Assembly: GCA_027346925.1 (NCBI GenBank)
Contig: DAIERH010000014.1
Span: forward strand, 1 to 21,911
DNA from: Geobacter sp.
Lineage (GTDB): Bacteria; Desulfobacterota; Desulfuromonadia; Geobacterales; Pseudopelobacteraceae
Reading direction: 5' to 3'
DNA: 21,911 bases
Positions 14,580 through 21,911 of this stretch are shown piece by piece (position 1 is the first letter of the stretch; each line of letters starts with the position of its first letter). The position numbers and the translations under genes are program-made. The notes beneath the pieces are model-generated. The model did not search any database, had not been told where the DNA came from, and saw nothing but the letters and a program-made list of their open reading frames with translations.

Positions 14580-15338
14580 TCAGAATTCGTAGACCGCGCC
14601 GTCGTGGAGGAGTTCGATCTCGCCCATGCCGAGGCTGTCGATTTCGCCCTTGATCGTGTCGTAATACTGGGGTTTGGGGTGGGTGATGAGGATGCGGCGG
14701 GGTAACCGCCCTATCTTTTTAAGCTCTACCTCCAGCAGGGAACAGGTCAGGTGCTTGGTCAGAAGCGCCAGATCCTCCATGCTGTTGGGAAACGACACCT
14801 CCACGATCAGGGCGTCTATACCCGCCACGTGGCGCCAGATTTCCTCGGTGGGGCCGGTATCGCCCGTATATGCCAGGGTCTTTCCGCCCTTTGCAACGAT
14901 GTAGCCGACGGCCGGCACCGTATGGTTGACCTCCACGGCCCTGACGGCATAGTCGGCGACGCTGAACTCCTGTCCGCTGCCGATCTCCCTGAAGGTCAGC
15001 ACCGGCCGCTCGGGCGTGGGTATCTGGGTAAAGTCGGGCCAGATCACGTTGTTGAACAGATGCTCCCGCATGGCCGTGATGACGTCGCTGGTGCTGTGAA
15101 CCATCACCGTGTGGGCAAGGTTCTTGATAATGATGTTGTCGGCCAGTGCCGGGATGCCGCGGATATGATCGAGATGGGAATGGGTGATGAGGATGTTCTG
15201 GAGGCCCCACTGTTCCTCCTCGCTCAGGACCGAGCCAATGGTTCCGGCATCCAGCAGCAGGTGGTCATCGACCAGAAAGGCCGGCGGCCGGAAGTCGGGG
15301 AACTCCGCTCCCGCGCTTCCCAAAACCCGTAACTTCAT
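14580..15338 (-). CDS. MBL-fold hydrolase resembling class II 3',5'-cyclic-nucleotide phosphodiesterase
   Basis: A 252-residue cytoplasmic metallo-beta-lactamase-fold protein with no signal peptide. The metal motif is THSHLDH (H53, H55, D57, H58) followed by IRGI, close to the class II cyclic-nucleotide phosphodiesterase pattern HxHLDH. Further ligands are likely in VNHTVPAVGY, YTGDTGPTEEIW and ITHPKPQYYD. The opening LRVLGSAGAEFP and the segment FLVDDHLLLDAGT also fit that subfamily. ATG 15338 has a strong site (GGGAGGGG); an upstream in-frame extension has none. It lies 170 bp downstream of a class III cyclase gene, so a role in cAMP/cGMP turnover is attractive but inferred. Other MBL hydrolases (arylsulfatase- or RNase Z-like) are alternatives. 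A possible but poorly spaced promoter (TTGACT, 15 bp, TACAAG) lies at 15395-15421. Confidence 0.85.
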   Translation of the reverse strand: MKLRVLGSAGAEFPDFRPPAFLVDDHLLLDAGTIGSVLSEEEQWGLQNILITHSHLDHIRGIPALADNIIIKNLAHTVMVHSTSDVITAMREHLFNNVIWPDFTQIPTPERPVLTFREIGSGQEFSVADYAVRAVEVNHTVPAVGYIVAKGGKTLAYTGDTGPTEEIWRHVAGIDALIVEVSFPNSMEDLALLTKHLTCSLLEVELKKIGRLPRRILITHPKPQYYDTIKGEIDSLGMGEIELLHDGAVYEF

Positions 15339-15508
15339 GTCCCCTCCCTTTTCCAACGCAAGGTTGATCCGCCAGACCGCTTTCGAAGTTGCATCTTGTA
15401 ACACCGTCCTCCCAAAGTCAAGGATGGGAAGCCATTATGCCAAGAGGGAGATTGCTTTTATTCGGATCTAATCACCCAAAAGATCAGTCTTATCCATTGA
15501 TTTACGCA

Positions 15509-17602
15509 CTACTTGCCCTTGGCCGTATAGACCCCGTCCCAATCGCCGGGGGGCGGGTGCTCCATGTAGTCGGCGCAACGTTCCGCATACAGCCGCGACG
15601 GGCCGTCGCCATGGGCCGTTGCCAGATCCTCGAAGATGGCCCTGGCAGCGATAAAATCCCGGACCCGGTACCTGGCCAGTCCCTCCTCGAAACGGGGCAG
15701 GATATCGCTGTTGGCGATCATCAGTTCATACATGACGATCGGCTGCTGTTTCCCCTTGACCCGCACCCGGTCCACTTCGCGAAAGGTAAAACGCCCGTCC
15801 GTGACCCTGTCTCTCGTATCCCCGCTGACCAGGATGTGGGAACCGTAGTACTTGTTGAGCCCCTCCAGGCGCGAGGCCAGGTTGACCGAGTCGCCGATGG
15901 CGGTGTAGTCGAAGCGGATGTCGGCCCCCATGTTCCCCACGACCGCCGGACCGGTATTTATGCCGACGCCGATATCCAGGGTGTGCATCCCCCGGGCCGC
16001 GAACCCTTCGTTCAGCTCCTTCAGCCTCTCCAGCATCCGCACGGCGGCGGAACAGGCGTGGTCGGCATGCTCCGGCACGTCCAGCGGCGCGTTGAACAGG
16101 GCCATGACCGCGTCGCCGATAAACTTGTCCAGGGTGCCGCGCTCCTCCAGCACGATGCGGGTCATGGGACTCAGATACTCGTTGAGCAGCCTGACCAGTT
16201 CCTGCGGCGCCAGGCTCTCCGAGACGGTGGTAAAACCGCGGATATCCGAGAACAGGATCGTGAGTTCACGCTGCTCGCCCCCCAGGACCAGCTTGTCCGG
16301 GTCTTTCTCGATCTGCTTGACCAGGTCGGGAGAGACATAACTGGAAAAGGCCTTCTTCAGGTGGCGCCCCTTGCGCTCCACCACCAGGTTGCGCCAGGCC
16401 TCGCTCCCCAGGTAGGTCAGTCCGATGCCGAGGAAAGGGTAGATCAGGGTCATATCCCTGAAGGCAGAGACGAACATGGCGTAGTTGAAGCCCCCGAAGG
16501 CCGCCGTGACCAGGCCCAGCACCCCCAGACCGACAAAGGTGCCGGGAGCGAAGGCCAAAAACACCCCCAAGAGGATCGGCACGAGGATGATGCAGGCGAT
16601 CTCCATTTCCTGGGTGACGCTGTCGTATCTGAGGAAGCGCCGCTCCAGGGCGTTGGCGGCCATGGTGGCGTGGATCTCGATCCCCGGCAGGGTGGCGTCG
16701 AACGGTGTGGGGCGCAGGTCGTAGATACCTATCTCCGTGGCCCCCACGAAGGCGATGCGCCCCTTGAGGCCCTCCCTGGGCACGCGCCGGCTGATGACAT
16801 CGGCCGCCGAGACCGTGGTGAAGGTGCCGGTGGGGCCGTAGAAGTTGAGCGCCATGGTCCCGTCCTCCCGGGAGGGGATGCGCATGGAGCCGATCTGCAG
16901 GGAATCGACCCCCCACTGCTTGACGTTCAGCATGATCTCCGACCCCAGGTAGTGGCGCAGCGCCTTCATGGCCAGTGACGGGTAGATGTCGCCGTTATAC
17001 AGCAAGAGCAGGATCGAACGGCGGTACAGGCCGTCGGCGTCGGGGCGGGCGTTGAAAAAGCCGAAATCCAGGGCTCCGGCCCCCACCACGGGGATGTTCA
17101 GGTCCATGCTGGCGTATTCGGGGATCGGGATGTTCCGGACACCGTCGGCGACCTTGATCAGTTTAATCTTGGCGCCTTCGAGCTGCGCCAGGGCCCCGGC
17201 CGGCGGCTCGTTCTTCTCATCGCGGAAAAAATAGCCCAGCACCACGTTGCCGGCCCTCTTGATGGACCCGGCCAGGGCACGGTCGGCGGTTGCGTTCTGC
17301 GGCTCGGAAAAGACTATATCCAGCGCCGTCACCTTGGTGCCGTAATACCCCCCCAGACTCTCCACCAGTTTGGCGGTCACCTCCCGCGACCAGGGCCAGC
17401 GGCCGAGTTCCCTGATGCTCTTGTGATCGATGGCCACCACCACCACGTCCCTGTCCGGCTTGACCGGTCCACGGATACGGAAACGGGCGTCCTTCATGCG
17501 GAAATCCAGTTGCTGGAGCGCGGGAAAGGCCTGCTTGTAGAGCAGGAAGGAACCGATGGCGGCGATGACGCCGAACAGGACGAAAACAAGGCGCTTGTTC
17601 AT
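15509..17602 (-). CDS. CHASE2-domain class III adenylate/guanylate cyclase
   Basis: Membrane receptor cyclase, 697 residues. One N-terminal helix (about 5-25) is followed by an extracytoplasmic CHASE2 sensor (about 30-325) and three closely spaced helices (about 330-400). The class III cyclase domain (about 440-620) follows. Catalytic residues are visible: metal Asp453 in LFSDIRGFT, metal Asp497 in LDKFIGDAV and the adenine-selective Lys493. The transition-state Asn/Arg are in YTAIGDSVNLASRLE. Lys with the Thr in YTAIGD predicts ATP as substrate, hence cAMP. The C-terminal tail (FEEGLARYRVRDF..YAERCADYMEHPPPGDWDGV) is a common extension in this family. ATG 17602 follows AAAGG at eight bases. 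The gene lies 66 bp after the FecR gene with a small hairpin between. Confidence 0.95.
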   Translation of the reverse strand: MNKRLVFVLFGVIAAIGSFLLYKQAFPALQQLDFRMKDARFRIRGPVKPDRDVVVVAIDHKSIRELGRWPWSREVTAKLVESLGGYYGTKVTALDIVFSEPQNATADRALAGSIKRAGNVVLGYFFRDEKNEPPAGALAQLEGAKIKLIKVADGVRNIPIPEYASMDLNIPVVGAGALDFGFFNARPDADGLYRRSILLLLYNGDIYPSLAMKALRHYLGSEIMLNVKQWGVDSLQIGSMRIPSREDGTMALNFYGPTGTFTTVSAADVISRRVPREGLKGRIAFVGATEIGIYDLRPTPFDATLPGIEIHATMAANALERRFLRYDSVTQEMEIACIILVPILLGVFLAFAPGTFVGLGVLGLVTAAFGGFNYAMFVSAFRDMTLIYPFLGIGLTYLGSEAWRNLVVERKGRHLKKAFSSYVSPDLVKQIEKDPDKLVLGGEQRELTILFSDIRGFTTVSESLAPQELVRLLNEYLSPMTRIVLEERGTLDKFIGDAVMALFNAPLDVPEHADHACSAAVRMLERLKELNEGFAARGMHTLDIGVGINTGPAVVGNMGADIRFDYTAIGDSVNLASRLEGLNKYYGSHILVSGDTRDRVTDGRFTFREVDRVRVKGKQQPIVMYELMIANSDILPRFEEGLARYRVRDFIAARAIFEDLATAHGDGPSRLYAERCADYMEHPPPGDWDGVYTAKGK

Positions 17603-17631
17603 GGGATGACCTTTTGTGGGTTATATGAAAA

Positions 17632-17651
17632 GAGGCGCGTTACCGCGCCTC
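17632..17651 (-). terminator. Small intercistronic hairpin, possible attenuating terminator
   Basis: A perfect 8-bp GC stem (GAGGCGCG with CGCGCCTC) has a 4-nt loop and is followed by TTTT on the minus strand. It sits 30 bases before the cyclase ATG and just after the FecR stop. The U-tract is short, so partial termination or mRNA-end stabilisation is more likely than complete stop. Confidence 0.5.
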
Positions 17652-17668
17652 CTTCCGCAAGCCGGGTG

Positions 17669-18718
17669 CTATGCCCCCAGGCTCCGGAGCAGCGTCTCCA
17701 CGTTGTCCCGATGTTTGCCGGCCGGGTACTCCTTCATGTACTGGTTGAACCGGATGCGGGCCTGGTCGGTAAAGCCCAGGTCGGCAAGAGTCTGGGCGGC
17801 ATTGAACAGGGCGGTCTCGGCCTGGGGCAGTTTGGGGTATTCCTCCAGCACCAGCAGGTACTCCGCCAGGGCCAGTTCCGGATTGTTGAGGAAGCGGGCG
17901 TAGAGCGCGCCCCGCTCCATATAGGCATCGGCACGGATCTCGGCGATAGAGGTCAGATCAAGGGCGATCTGGAAGACCTGCAGCGAGTCGTTGTACTTGC
18001 CCGAGTCCGCCAGGTAGTGACCGTAGTTGATGTTCCAGCGGGCAATGATGTCGGCGATCCGGCCGGAGTCGGTCCATTCGGCCGGCGGCGCGGGCGCGGT
18101 GACCTTGTCGAAGATATCCCTGGCCTCGGCAATCGGGGTGCCGGCCTCCACATTGAGTGGCGCCACCGGCGTCATGGAGCGGGTGTTCTGGGTCATGGTG
18201 CTGGCGGTCAGGGGCTGCTGCGGCCCCTTGACGTCACCAGAGACCGCCACCTTCCCCTCGTTGCCGAAAAAGACGTTGGCCGGTCCCTGGGAGAGCATCA
18301 GGAATTCGGTCCCCTTGATCCCGGCCACGGCCGTGCCGCTCCTGACGGTCATGCCGCTCTGGCGCCCCCCCAGCTTGACCACCGTTGCCCGCAGTTTCCC
18401 CTGGGTCATGGTGAAGGTACCCTCGCGCTTCCTGTTCTTGCCGTTATAAAGGAAGCTGGTCACCTCGAATTCAGTGTTGTTGGCCAGGGTGAACCTGCTC
18501 TTGTCGTTAAGGGTCAGTTCGACCCAGCCGTCCGGTCCGGTCTTGATCCAGTTGCCCTCGCTGATGACGTCTCCCTTCTTCAATGTCGCATACGGGATAT
18601 TGTTCCCGGCCCTGACCCGGGCCGTACCTTTCAATCCGGTAATCCTCCCCACCTGGCCGGCCACGGCCGCAACCGGCACCAGCAGGAGTACCAGCAGGAC
18701 AACCAAGGCTTTCTTCAT
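17669..18718 (-). CDS. FecR-domain periplasmic protein with C-terminal helical/TPR region
   Basis: A 349-residue exported protein. The signal peptide is clear (MKKALVVLLVLLLVPVAAVAG, cleavage near residues 20-21). The FecR domain covers about residues 25-165: KKGDVISEGNWIKTGPDGWVEL, then LRATVVKL, MTVRSGTAVAGIKGTEF and EGKVAV. The C-terminal part (about 210-349) has repeated helix pairs consistent with TPR-like repeats (YNDSLQVFQIALDL, ADAYMERGALYARF, AETALFNAAQTLADLGF). ATG 18718 has an excellent ribosome site (GGGAGGTGG). It is the promoter-proximal gene of a pair with the CHASE2 cyclase; co-occurrence of FecR-domain and CHASE2 proteins is a pattern I recall from many proteobacteria. It may present a periplasmic ligand or surface signal to CHASE2 (inference). 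Confidence 0.9.
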   Translation of the reverse strand: MKKALVVLLVLLLVPVAAVAGQVGRITGLKGTARVRAGNNIPYATLKKGDVISEGNWIKTGPDGWVELTLNDKSRFTLANNTEFEVTSFLYNGKNRKREGTFTMTQGKLRATVVKLGGRQSGMTVRSGTAVAGIKGTEFLMLSQGPANVFFGNEGKVAVSGDVKGPQQPLTASTMTQNTRSMTPVAPLNVEAGTPIAEARDIFDKVTAPAPPAEWTDSGRIADIIARWNINYGHYLADSGKYNDSLQVFQIALDLTSIAEIRADAYMERGALYARFLNNPELALAEYLLVLEEYPKLPQAETALFNAAQTLADLGFTDQARIRFNQYMKEYPAGKHRDNVETLLRSLGA

Positions 18719-18767
18719 GGATCCACCTCCCTTGTGATCGTATACAACCGAACTGAAACAGGCTGCA

Positions 18768-18795
18768 ATTTTAACAGCATTTTAATCAGAGTCAA
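18768..18795 (-). promoter_or_regulatory. Sigma70-type promoter for the FecR-CHASE2 cyclase pair
   Basis: On the minus strand TTGACT (18795-18790, 5/6) and TAAAAT (18773-18768, 5/6) are separated by 16 bases, about 50 bp before the FecR-protein ATG. It lies in the divergent gap shared with the GspE-type gene. Confidence 0.65.
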
Positions 18796-18894
18796 CGGAA
18801 TATCGATGGGGCGGCGGACGCGCATTTACTCTTGTTAAATAACGCAAATCTGGTAATCTGGCATCGACTGACATCACGCTTACAGGAACCTGCC

Positions 18895-21198
18895 ATGGCC
18901 CAGGAAATGGATGCCCTCAAGCAGCAGCTCGAATATCGCAAGCGCCTGATGGACAAGATCAACGAGATCCATTCGGCCGACAACCTCGGTACCATCCTGC
19001 TCCACATCAAAGACAGCATCGCGGCCCTGTTCAACGCCGAACGCATCACCATCTACCTGGCCGACAGCAAACGCAACCTGCTCATCTCCAAGGTCATGAG
19101 CGGCAGCGAGGTGCAGCAGATCGTCGTCCCCATCAGCGACGCCAGCCTGTCAGGCTACTGCGCCCTTACCGGGACGGTGGTCAACGTCAAGGACGCCTAT
19201 GACGCCCATGAATTGAGAATGATCGGCAGCAACCTGAAGTTCGACCTGAGCTGGGACCAAAAGACCGGCTTCAGGAGCAAGCAGGTGCTCTGTGTTCCGA
19301 TGAAATTCCAGAAGACCCTCATCGGCGTGGTCCAGGTCATCAATCGCAAGGACGACGCGCCATTCACGAATACGGACATCAGCTATGCCATGGAGTTGGC
19401 CACCTCGCTCTCCATAGCCATCCACAACATCTACCGCCTGTCGGTGACCTCCAAGATCATCCGCCAGAAATCCCGGTACAACTATCTTCTGGACAAGGAC
19501 ATCATCGACGACAAGGTGCTGGAAAAGGCCTCCACCCACCCCGACGTGGCAAAGATCGGCATGGATAACGTGCTGATGCGCGAGTTCGGCGTTTCCCGTG
19601 AGGATATGGCCAAAAACCTCTCCTTTTACTTCGGCGGGGAGTTCGTCGACTACGATCCTGCCTCGCCCCCCCTGGACGACGAGATCCTGAGAAGGGTCAA
19701 ACCGGAACGGCTGGTAAAGGAGTGGTGGGTTCCCTACAAGATCGAGAACGGCATCCTGCACATCATCATGGATGACCCCACCGACCTGGCCCGCCACGAC
19801 ATGATCAAGTTCATCTACCCGGAATACAAGCGCATCAGCTGCATCGGCGCCTTCCGGGACGATATCCAGAGCTACATCAACCTGTTCTACCACCATGGCG
19901 CCTCGGTGGCCGTGGCGGGCAGCATCAACGACCTGATCAGCAAGCTGGACGCCGCCGATGAGCCGGAGATCGAAAACGAATCCCAGAAAGTCTCGGAGCA
20001 GGACAGCGTCATCGTCCAACTGGTGAACAAGATCATCACGGACGCCGTGCAGGGCAAGGTCTCGGATATTCACATCGAGCCGTTCCCCGGCAAGGAGGAT
20101 GTGCGGGTGCGCATGCGTGTTGATGGCCGCTGCAAGGTCTACCAGATGATCCCCTACAAGTACAAGTACGCCATCCCCTCACGCATCAAGATCATGTGCG
20201 GCCTGGACATCTCGGAGCGCCGCAAGCCCCAGGACGGCAAGATCGACTTCAAGAAGTTCGGGCCCATCGACGTGGAGCTGCGCGTGGCCACCGTCCCCAC
20301 GGCAGGCCAGCTTGAGGACGTGGTCCTGCGTGTCCTGGCATCGGGCGAACCGATCCCCTTTGACAAGCTCGGCCTGACCGATCGAAACCGCCGCGAGTTG
20401 GAGGCGTGCGTCAAACAGCCCTACGGCCTGGTGCTGGTGGTTGGCCCGACCGGCTCGGGCAAGACCACCACGCTCCATTCGGCCATCTCGGTCATCAATA
20501 CCGTGGACACCAAGATCTGGACCGCAGAGGACCCGGTGGAGATCACCCAGCGGGGCCTGCGCCAGGTGCAGGTGCACCCCAAGATCGGCTTCACCTTTGC
20601 CGCGGCCCTGCGCTCCTTCCTGCGCGCCGATCCGGACGTGATCATGGTGGGGGAGATGCGCGACCAGGAGACCGCCGAGATCGGCGTGGAGTCCTCACTG
20701 ACCGGCCACCTGGTCTTTTCCACCCTCCACACCAACAACGCCCCGGAGACCATCACCCGACTCCTGGACATGGAACTGGACCCCTTCAACTTCTCCGATG
20801 CCATCCTGTGCATCCTGGCTCAACGCCTGGCTCGGCGCCTGTGCGCTGATTGCAAGCAGGAATACAAACCCTCGGACAAGGAGATCGAGGACATCACCCT
20901 GGAATACGGCGTGGAGGACTTCAAGCGGACCGGCATCAACCCGGCCGATATCAGGCTGTACAAGGCAAACGGTTGTCCCAGGTGCGGCGATTCGGGCTAT
21001 AAGGGGCGCCTCGGCCTGCACGAACTGCTCCTGGGAACGGATGCGATGAAGGCGTTGATCAAGCGCAAGTCGGAGATCGAACTGATCCGCAAGCAGGCCG
21101 TCGCGGACGGCATGACCACCCTCAAGCAGGACGGTATCCTCAAGTGCATCCAGGGGTTGACGGACCTGAAGGAGGTGCGGAAGGTGTGCATCAAGTAG
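18895..21198 (+). CDS. GAF-domain GspE/PilB-family secretion ATPase
   Basis: A 767-residue cytoplasmic ATPase of the type II secretion/type IV pilus assembly class. A short coiled N-terminus is followed by a GAF domain (about residues 20-180, with VLCVPMKFQKTLIGVVQVINR). A GspE/MshE N-terminal-type domain follows (about 215-360), then an acidic linker and the ATPase. Walker A is GPTGSGKTT at about 516-524, the Walker B/Glu region is ADPDVIMVGEMRDQETAE, and the His box is TGHLVFSTLHTNNAPETI. The zinc tetracysteine motif is CADC (about 650) with CPRCGDSGYKGR (about 694). ATG 18895 follows CAGGAA; an upstream TTG-initiated extension lacks a ribosome site. No pilus or secretion partners are adjacent. 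The fused GAF suggests that a small ligand gates the motor (inference). Confidence 0.93.
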   Translation: MAQEMDALKQQLEYRKRLMDKINEIHSADNLGTILLHIKDSIAALFNAERITIYLADSKRNLLISKVMSGSEVQQIVVPISDASLSGYCALTGTVVNVKDAYDAHELRMIGSNLKFDLSWDQKTGFRSKQVLCVPMKFQKTLIGVVQVINRKDDAPFTNTDISYAMELATSLSIAIHNIYRLSVTSKIIRQKSRYNYLLDKDIIDDKVLEKASTHPDVAKIGMDNVLMREFGVSREDMAKNLSFYFGGEFVDYDPASPPLDDEILRRVKPERLVKEWWVPYKIENGILHIIMDDPTDLARHDMIKFIYPEYKRISCIGAFRDDIQSYINLFYHHGASVAVAGSINDLISKLDAADEPEIENESQKVSEQDSVIVQLVNKIITDAVQGKVSDIHIEPFPGKEDVRVRMRVDGRCKVYQMIPYKYKYAIPSRIKIMCGLDISERRKPQDGKIDFKKFGPIDVELRVATVPTAGQLEDVVLRVLASGEPIPFDKLGLTDRNRRELEACVKQPYGLVLVVGPTGSGKTTTLHSAISVINTVDTKIWTAEDPVEITQRGLRQVQVHPKIGFTFAAALRSFLRADPDVIMVGEMRDQETAEIGVESSLTGHLVFSTLHTNNAPETITRLLDMELDPFNFSDAILCILAQRLARRLCADCKQEYKPSDKEIEDITLEYGVEDFKRTGINPADIRLYKANGCPRCGDSGYKGRLGLHELLLGTDAMKALIKRKSEIELIRKQAVADGMTTLKQDGILKCIQGLTDLKEVRKVCIK

Positions 21199-21220
21199 GG
21201 GCAACCCCATGTGGTTGCCC
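21199..21220. repeat. Short perfect palindrome after the GspE-type gene
   Basis: GGGCAACC-CCATGT-GGTTGCCC forms an 8-bp stem with a 6-nt loop immediately after the stop codon. No T-tract follows, so it is a weak terminator candidate. Similar GGGCAACC palindromes are known to me as dispersed short repeats in several bacterial genomes; copy number here is unknown. Confidence 0.5.
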
Positions 21221-21252
21221 ATTAGGGCGGGGAACGGCCGATTCAGGCCGCG

Positions 21253-21444
21253 TTAATCCGTCGCGGGCGGCTTTTCTTCCTTATCCGCCGGCTTGTAGTG
21301 TATGTACAGAACTACCAGGAAAAAGGGGAATACCCCTGAGAGGATGCCCCACAACAGGGGGTTCTTGCCGCGCCGCCGGGCCAGGACGACGCCGAATGCG
21401 GCAGGCAGGCCGAACAACAACAACAGAAAAATCAATTCACTCAT
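21253..21444 (-). CDS. Small two-helix membrane protein
   Basis: The 63-residue product begins MSELIFLLLLFGLPAAFG, a first membrane helix. This is followed by ARRRGKNPLL (cytoplasmic, positive), a second helix (WGILSGVFPFFLVVLYIHY) and a charged tail (KPADKEEKPPATD). The pattern resembles small phage-shock- or cardiolipin-synthase-N-type membrane peptides, but no family can be named with confidence. ATG 21444 has GAGGAT at suitable spacing; a longer in-frame reading upstream has no ribosome site. It is transcribed alone and divergently from the rubredoxin-like gene. Confidence 0.75.
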   Translation of the reverse strand: MSELIFLLLLFGLPAAFGVVLARRRGKNPLLWGILSGVFPFFLVVLYIHYKPADKEEKPPATD

Positions 21445-21549
21445 CGTCTTATCCTCGCAAAAAATGGAAAATAGTGTAACACCACTCCGCCGGCTTTGCA
21501 AACCGCATCACGGCGGGCATATTCGTCAGATCGGAAGGGAGGTGGCATC

Positions 21550-21654
21550 ATGGCAACCTGGAAATGCGCCTGCGGATTCAGCAAGGAAGGTCGCTGCAAG
21601 CCTCAAAAATGCGAGAAATGCGGTGAAAAGGGGAAATTCGTCAAGGCAGAGTGA
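21550..21654 (+). CDS. RCKP-type rubredoxin-like small protein
   Basis: The 34-residue product MATWKCACGFSKEG.. has a CxCG knuckle (C6, C8), the RCKP segment (C16) and a second CxxCG knuckle (C20, C23). It resembles a minimal rubredoxin-like iron or zinc site. I recall a family described as RCKP-type rubredoxin-like, and the sequence R-C-K-P is present literally. ATG 21550 has a very strong ribosome site (GGGAGGTGG), which together with the cysteine pattern makes this a real gene despite its size. A role in electron transfer or metal handling is inferred; there is no operon partner on this strand inside the window. Confidence 0.85.
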   Translation: MATWKCACGFSKEGRCKPQKCEKCGEKGKFVKAE

Positions 21655-21668
21655 GCGCCGCCCCATAA

Positions 21669-21699
21669 CCGGCGGATGGGTGATCCCCTCGTCCGCCGG
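21669..21699. terminator. Hairpin between convergent genes
   Basis: CCGGCGGA (21669-21676) pairs with TCCGCCGG (21692-21699), with an inner GGG/CCC pairing around TGAT. It lies 14 bases after the rubredoxin-like stop. No T-tract follows on either strand, so termination function is uncertain. Confidence 0.4.
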
Positions 21700-21705
21700 C
21701 CAGTC

Positions 21706-21758
21706 CGGAGGTCAGCCGGAAAGCGCGAGCACCTCGTGGAGTTTCCGGCTGACCTCCG
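21706..21758. repeat. 17-bp perfect inverted repeat spanning a stop codon
   Basis: CGGAGGTCAGCCGGAAA (21706-21722) and its exact reverse complement (21742-21758) flank a 19-nt centre. The repeat contains the TGA stop and last codons of the minus-strand receiver protein, so it would fold into a strong hairpin at the 3' end of that mRNA. No T-tract follows. Confidence 0.8.
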
Positions 21759-21911
21759 AAATTTTATAGGGTTTCTGGATAAAACCGGCCAACCCCTTGC
21801 CCATGAATTTCTGGGTCACTTCCTGTTCATTGTAGCCGCTGGAAAGAATCACCCGTACGTCGCGGCGAAGGCGGCGCAACTCGCGAAAAACCTCCTCACC
21901 GCCTATCTCCG
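21712..21911 (-). CDS. Receiver-domain protein, C-terminal end (truncated by window edge)
   Basis: Sixty-five codons before the stop are visible. They read as the rear half of a CheY-like receiver: GGEEVFRELRRL, then DVRVILSSGYNEQEV with the conserved Ser/Gly after the beta-4 strand, then KGLAGFIQKPYKISEV with the conserved Lys-Pro. The protein ends HEVLALSG, right after the last receiver helix. This layout (receiver at the extreme C-terminus, SSGYNE and FIQKPY motifs) is typical of hybrid histidine kinases; a stand-alone regulator is also possible. The phospho-Asp and everything upstream are outside the window. Confidence 0.85.
   Translation of the reverse strand, partial: EIGGEEVFRELRRLRRDVRVILSSGYNEQEVTQKFMGKGLAGFIQKPYKISEVSRKLHEVLALSG

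Noticed and set aside
15339..15370. Sigma54-like TGGC..TTGC upstream of the MBL-fold gene
   Set aside because: The GG and GC dinucleotides are 12 bases apart instead of the required 10.
15389..16978. 529-codon plus-strand frame opposite the CHASE2 cyclase (and a similar one at 17423-18838 opposite the FecR gene)
   Set aside because: Both are Gly/His/Val/Asp-rich mirror frames of strong minus-strand genes.
19150..20073. 307-codon minus-strand frame opposite the GspE-type ATPase
   Set aside because: Antisense to GAF and GspE-N coding sequence; no domain or ribosome site.

Overview
The window looks like a chromosomal segment of a GC-rich deltaproteobacterium, most likely Geobacteraceae or a close relative (Desulfuromonadales/Geobacterales). 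The reasons are gene content (cbiMNQO under cobalamin riboswitches, many response regulators with GGDEF/HD-GYP output, a CHASE2 cyclase beside a FecR-domain protein, a GAF-GspE ATPase, a very small RCKP-type rubredoxin-like protein) and family-level resemblance of the proteins. No database search was possible, so this assignment is inference. There are no rRNA, tRNA, CRISPR or insertion-sequence features that I can support.

Layout. 1-411 (-): N-terminal part of hisS, cut by the window edge. 412-594: an imperfect inverted-repeat element. 595-1977 (-): receiver-GGDEF response regulator with its own sigma70-like promoter. 2178-6384 (-): a cobalt-uptake transcription unit. In order of transcription it holds a promoter with an overlapping palindrome, a cobalamin riboswitch, an intrinsic terminator, a second cobalamin riboswitch, an uncharacterised outer-membrane beta-barrel gene, cbiM, cbiN, cbiQ, cbiO and a 46-codon His-rich small ORF. 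The last five are joined by 4-7 nt overlaps. 6489-8897 (-): comEC. 9133-12338 (+): a PAS-GAF hybrid histidine kinase that is split by an apparent one-base frameshift, followed by an overlapping receiver-HD-GYP regulator. 12344-12381: terminator. 12422-13665 (-): fbp (class I fructose-1,6-bisphosphatase) and a small Cys/Asp-rich protein. 13792-15338 (-): an MBL-fold protein resembling class II cyclic-nucleotide phosphodiesterases, and an MlaE-type permease. 15509-18718 (-): FecR-domain lipid-side/periplasmic protein and a CHASE2 class III nucleotide cyclase. 18895-21198 (+): GAF-GspE/PilB-type ATPase. 21253-21444 (-): two-helix membrane protein. 21550-21654 (+): 34-residue rubredoxin-like protein. 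21712-21911 (-): C-terminal end of a receiver-domain protein.

How the genes work together. The clearest system is the cobalt/corrinoid unit: two serial cobalamin riboswitches appear to gate one transcript, the first by transcription termination and the second close to the ribosome binding site. The transcript encodes a putative outer-membrane channel, a complete ECF cobalt transporter and a possible metal-binding peptide. The second theme is nucleotide signalling: a diguanylate cyclase, an HD-GYP phosphodiesterase paired with a hybrid kinase, and a class III cyclase located next to a PDE-II-like hydrolase. The rest is housekeeping or accessory (hisS, fbp, comEC).
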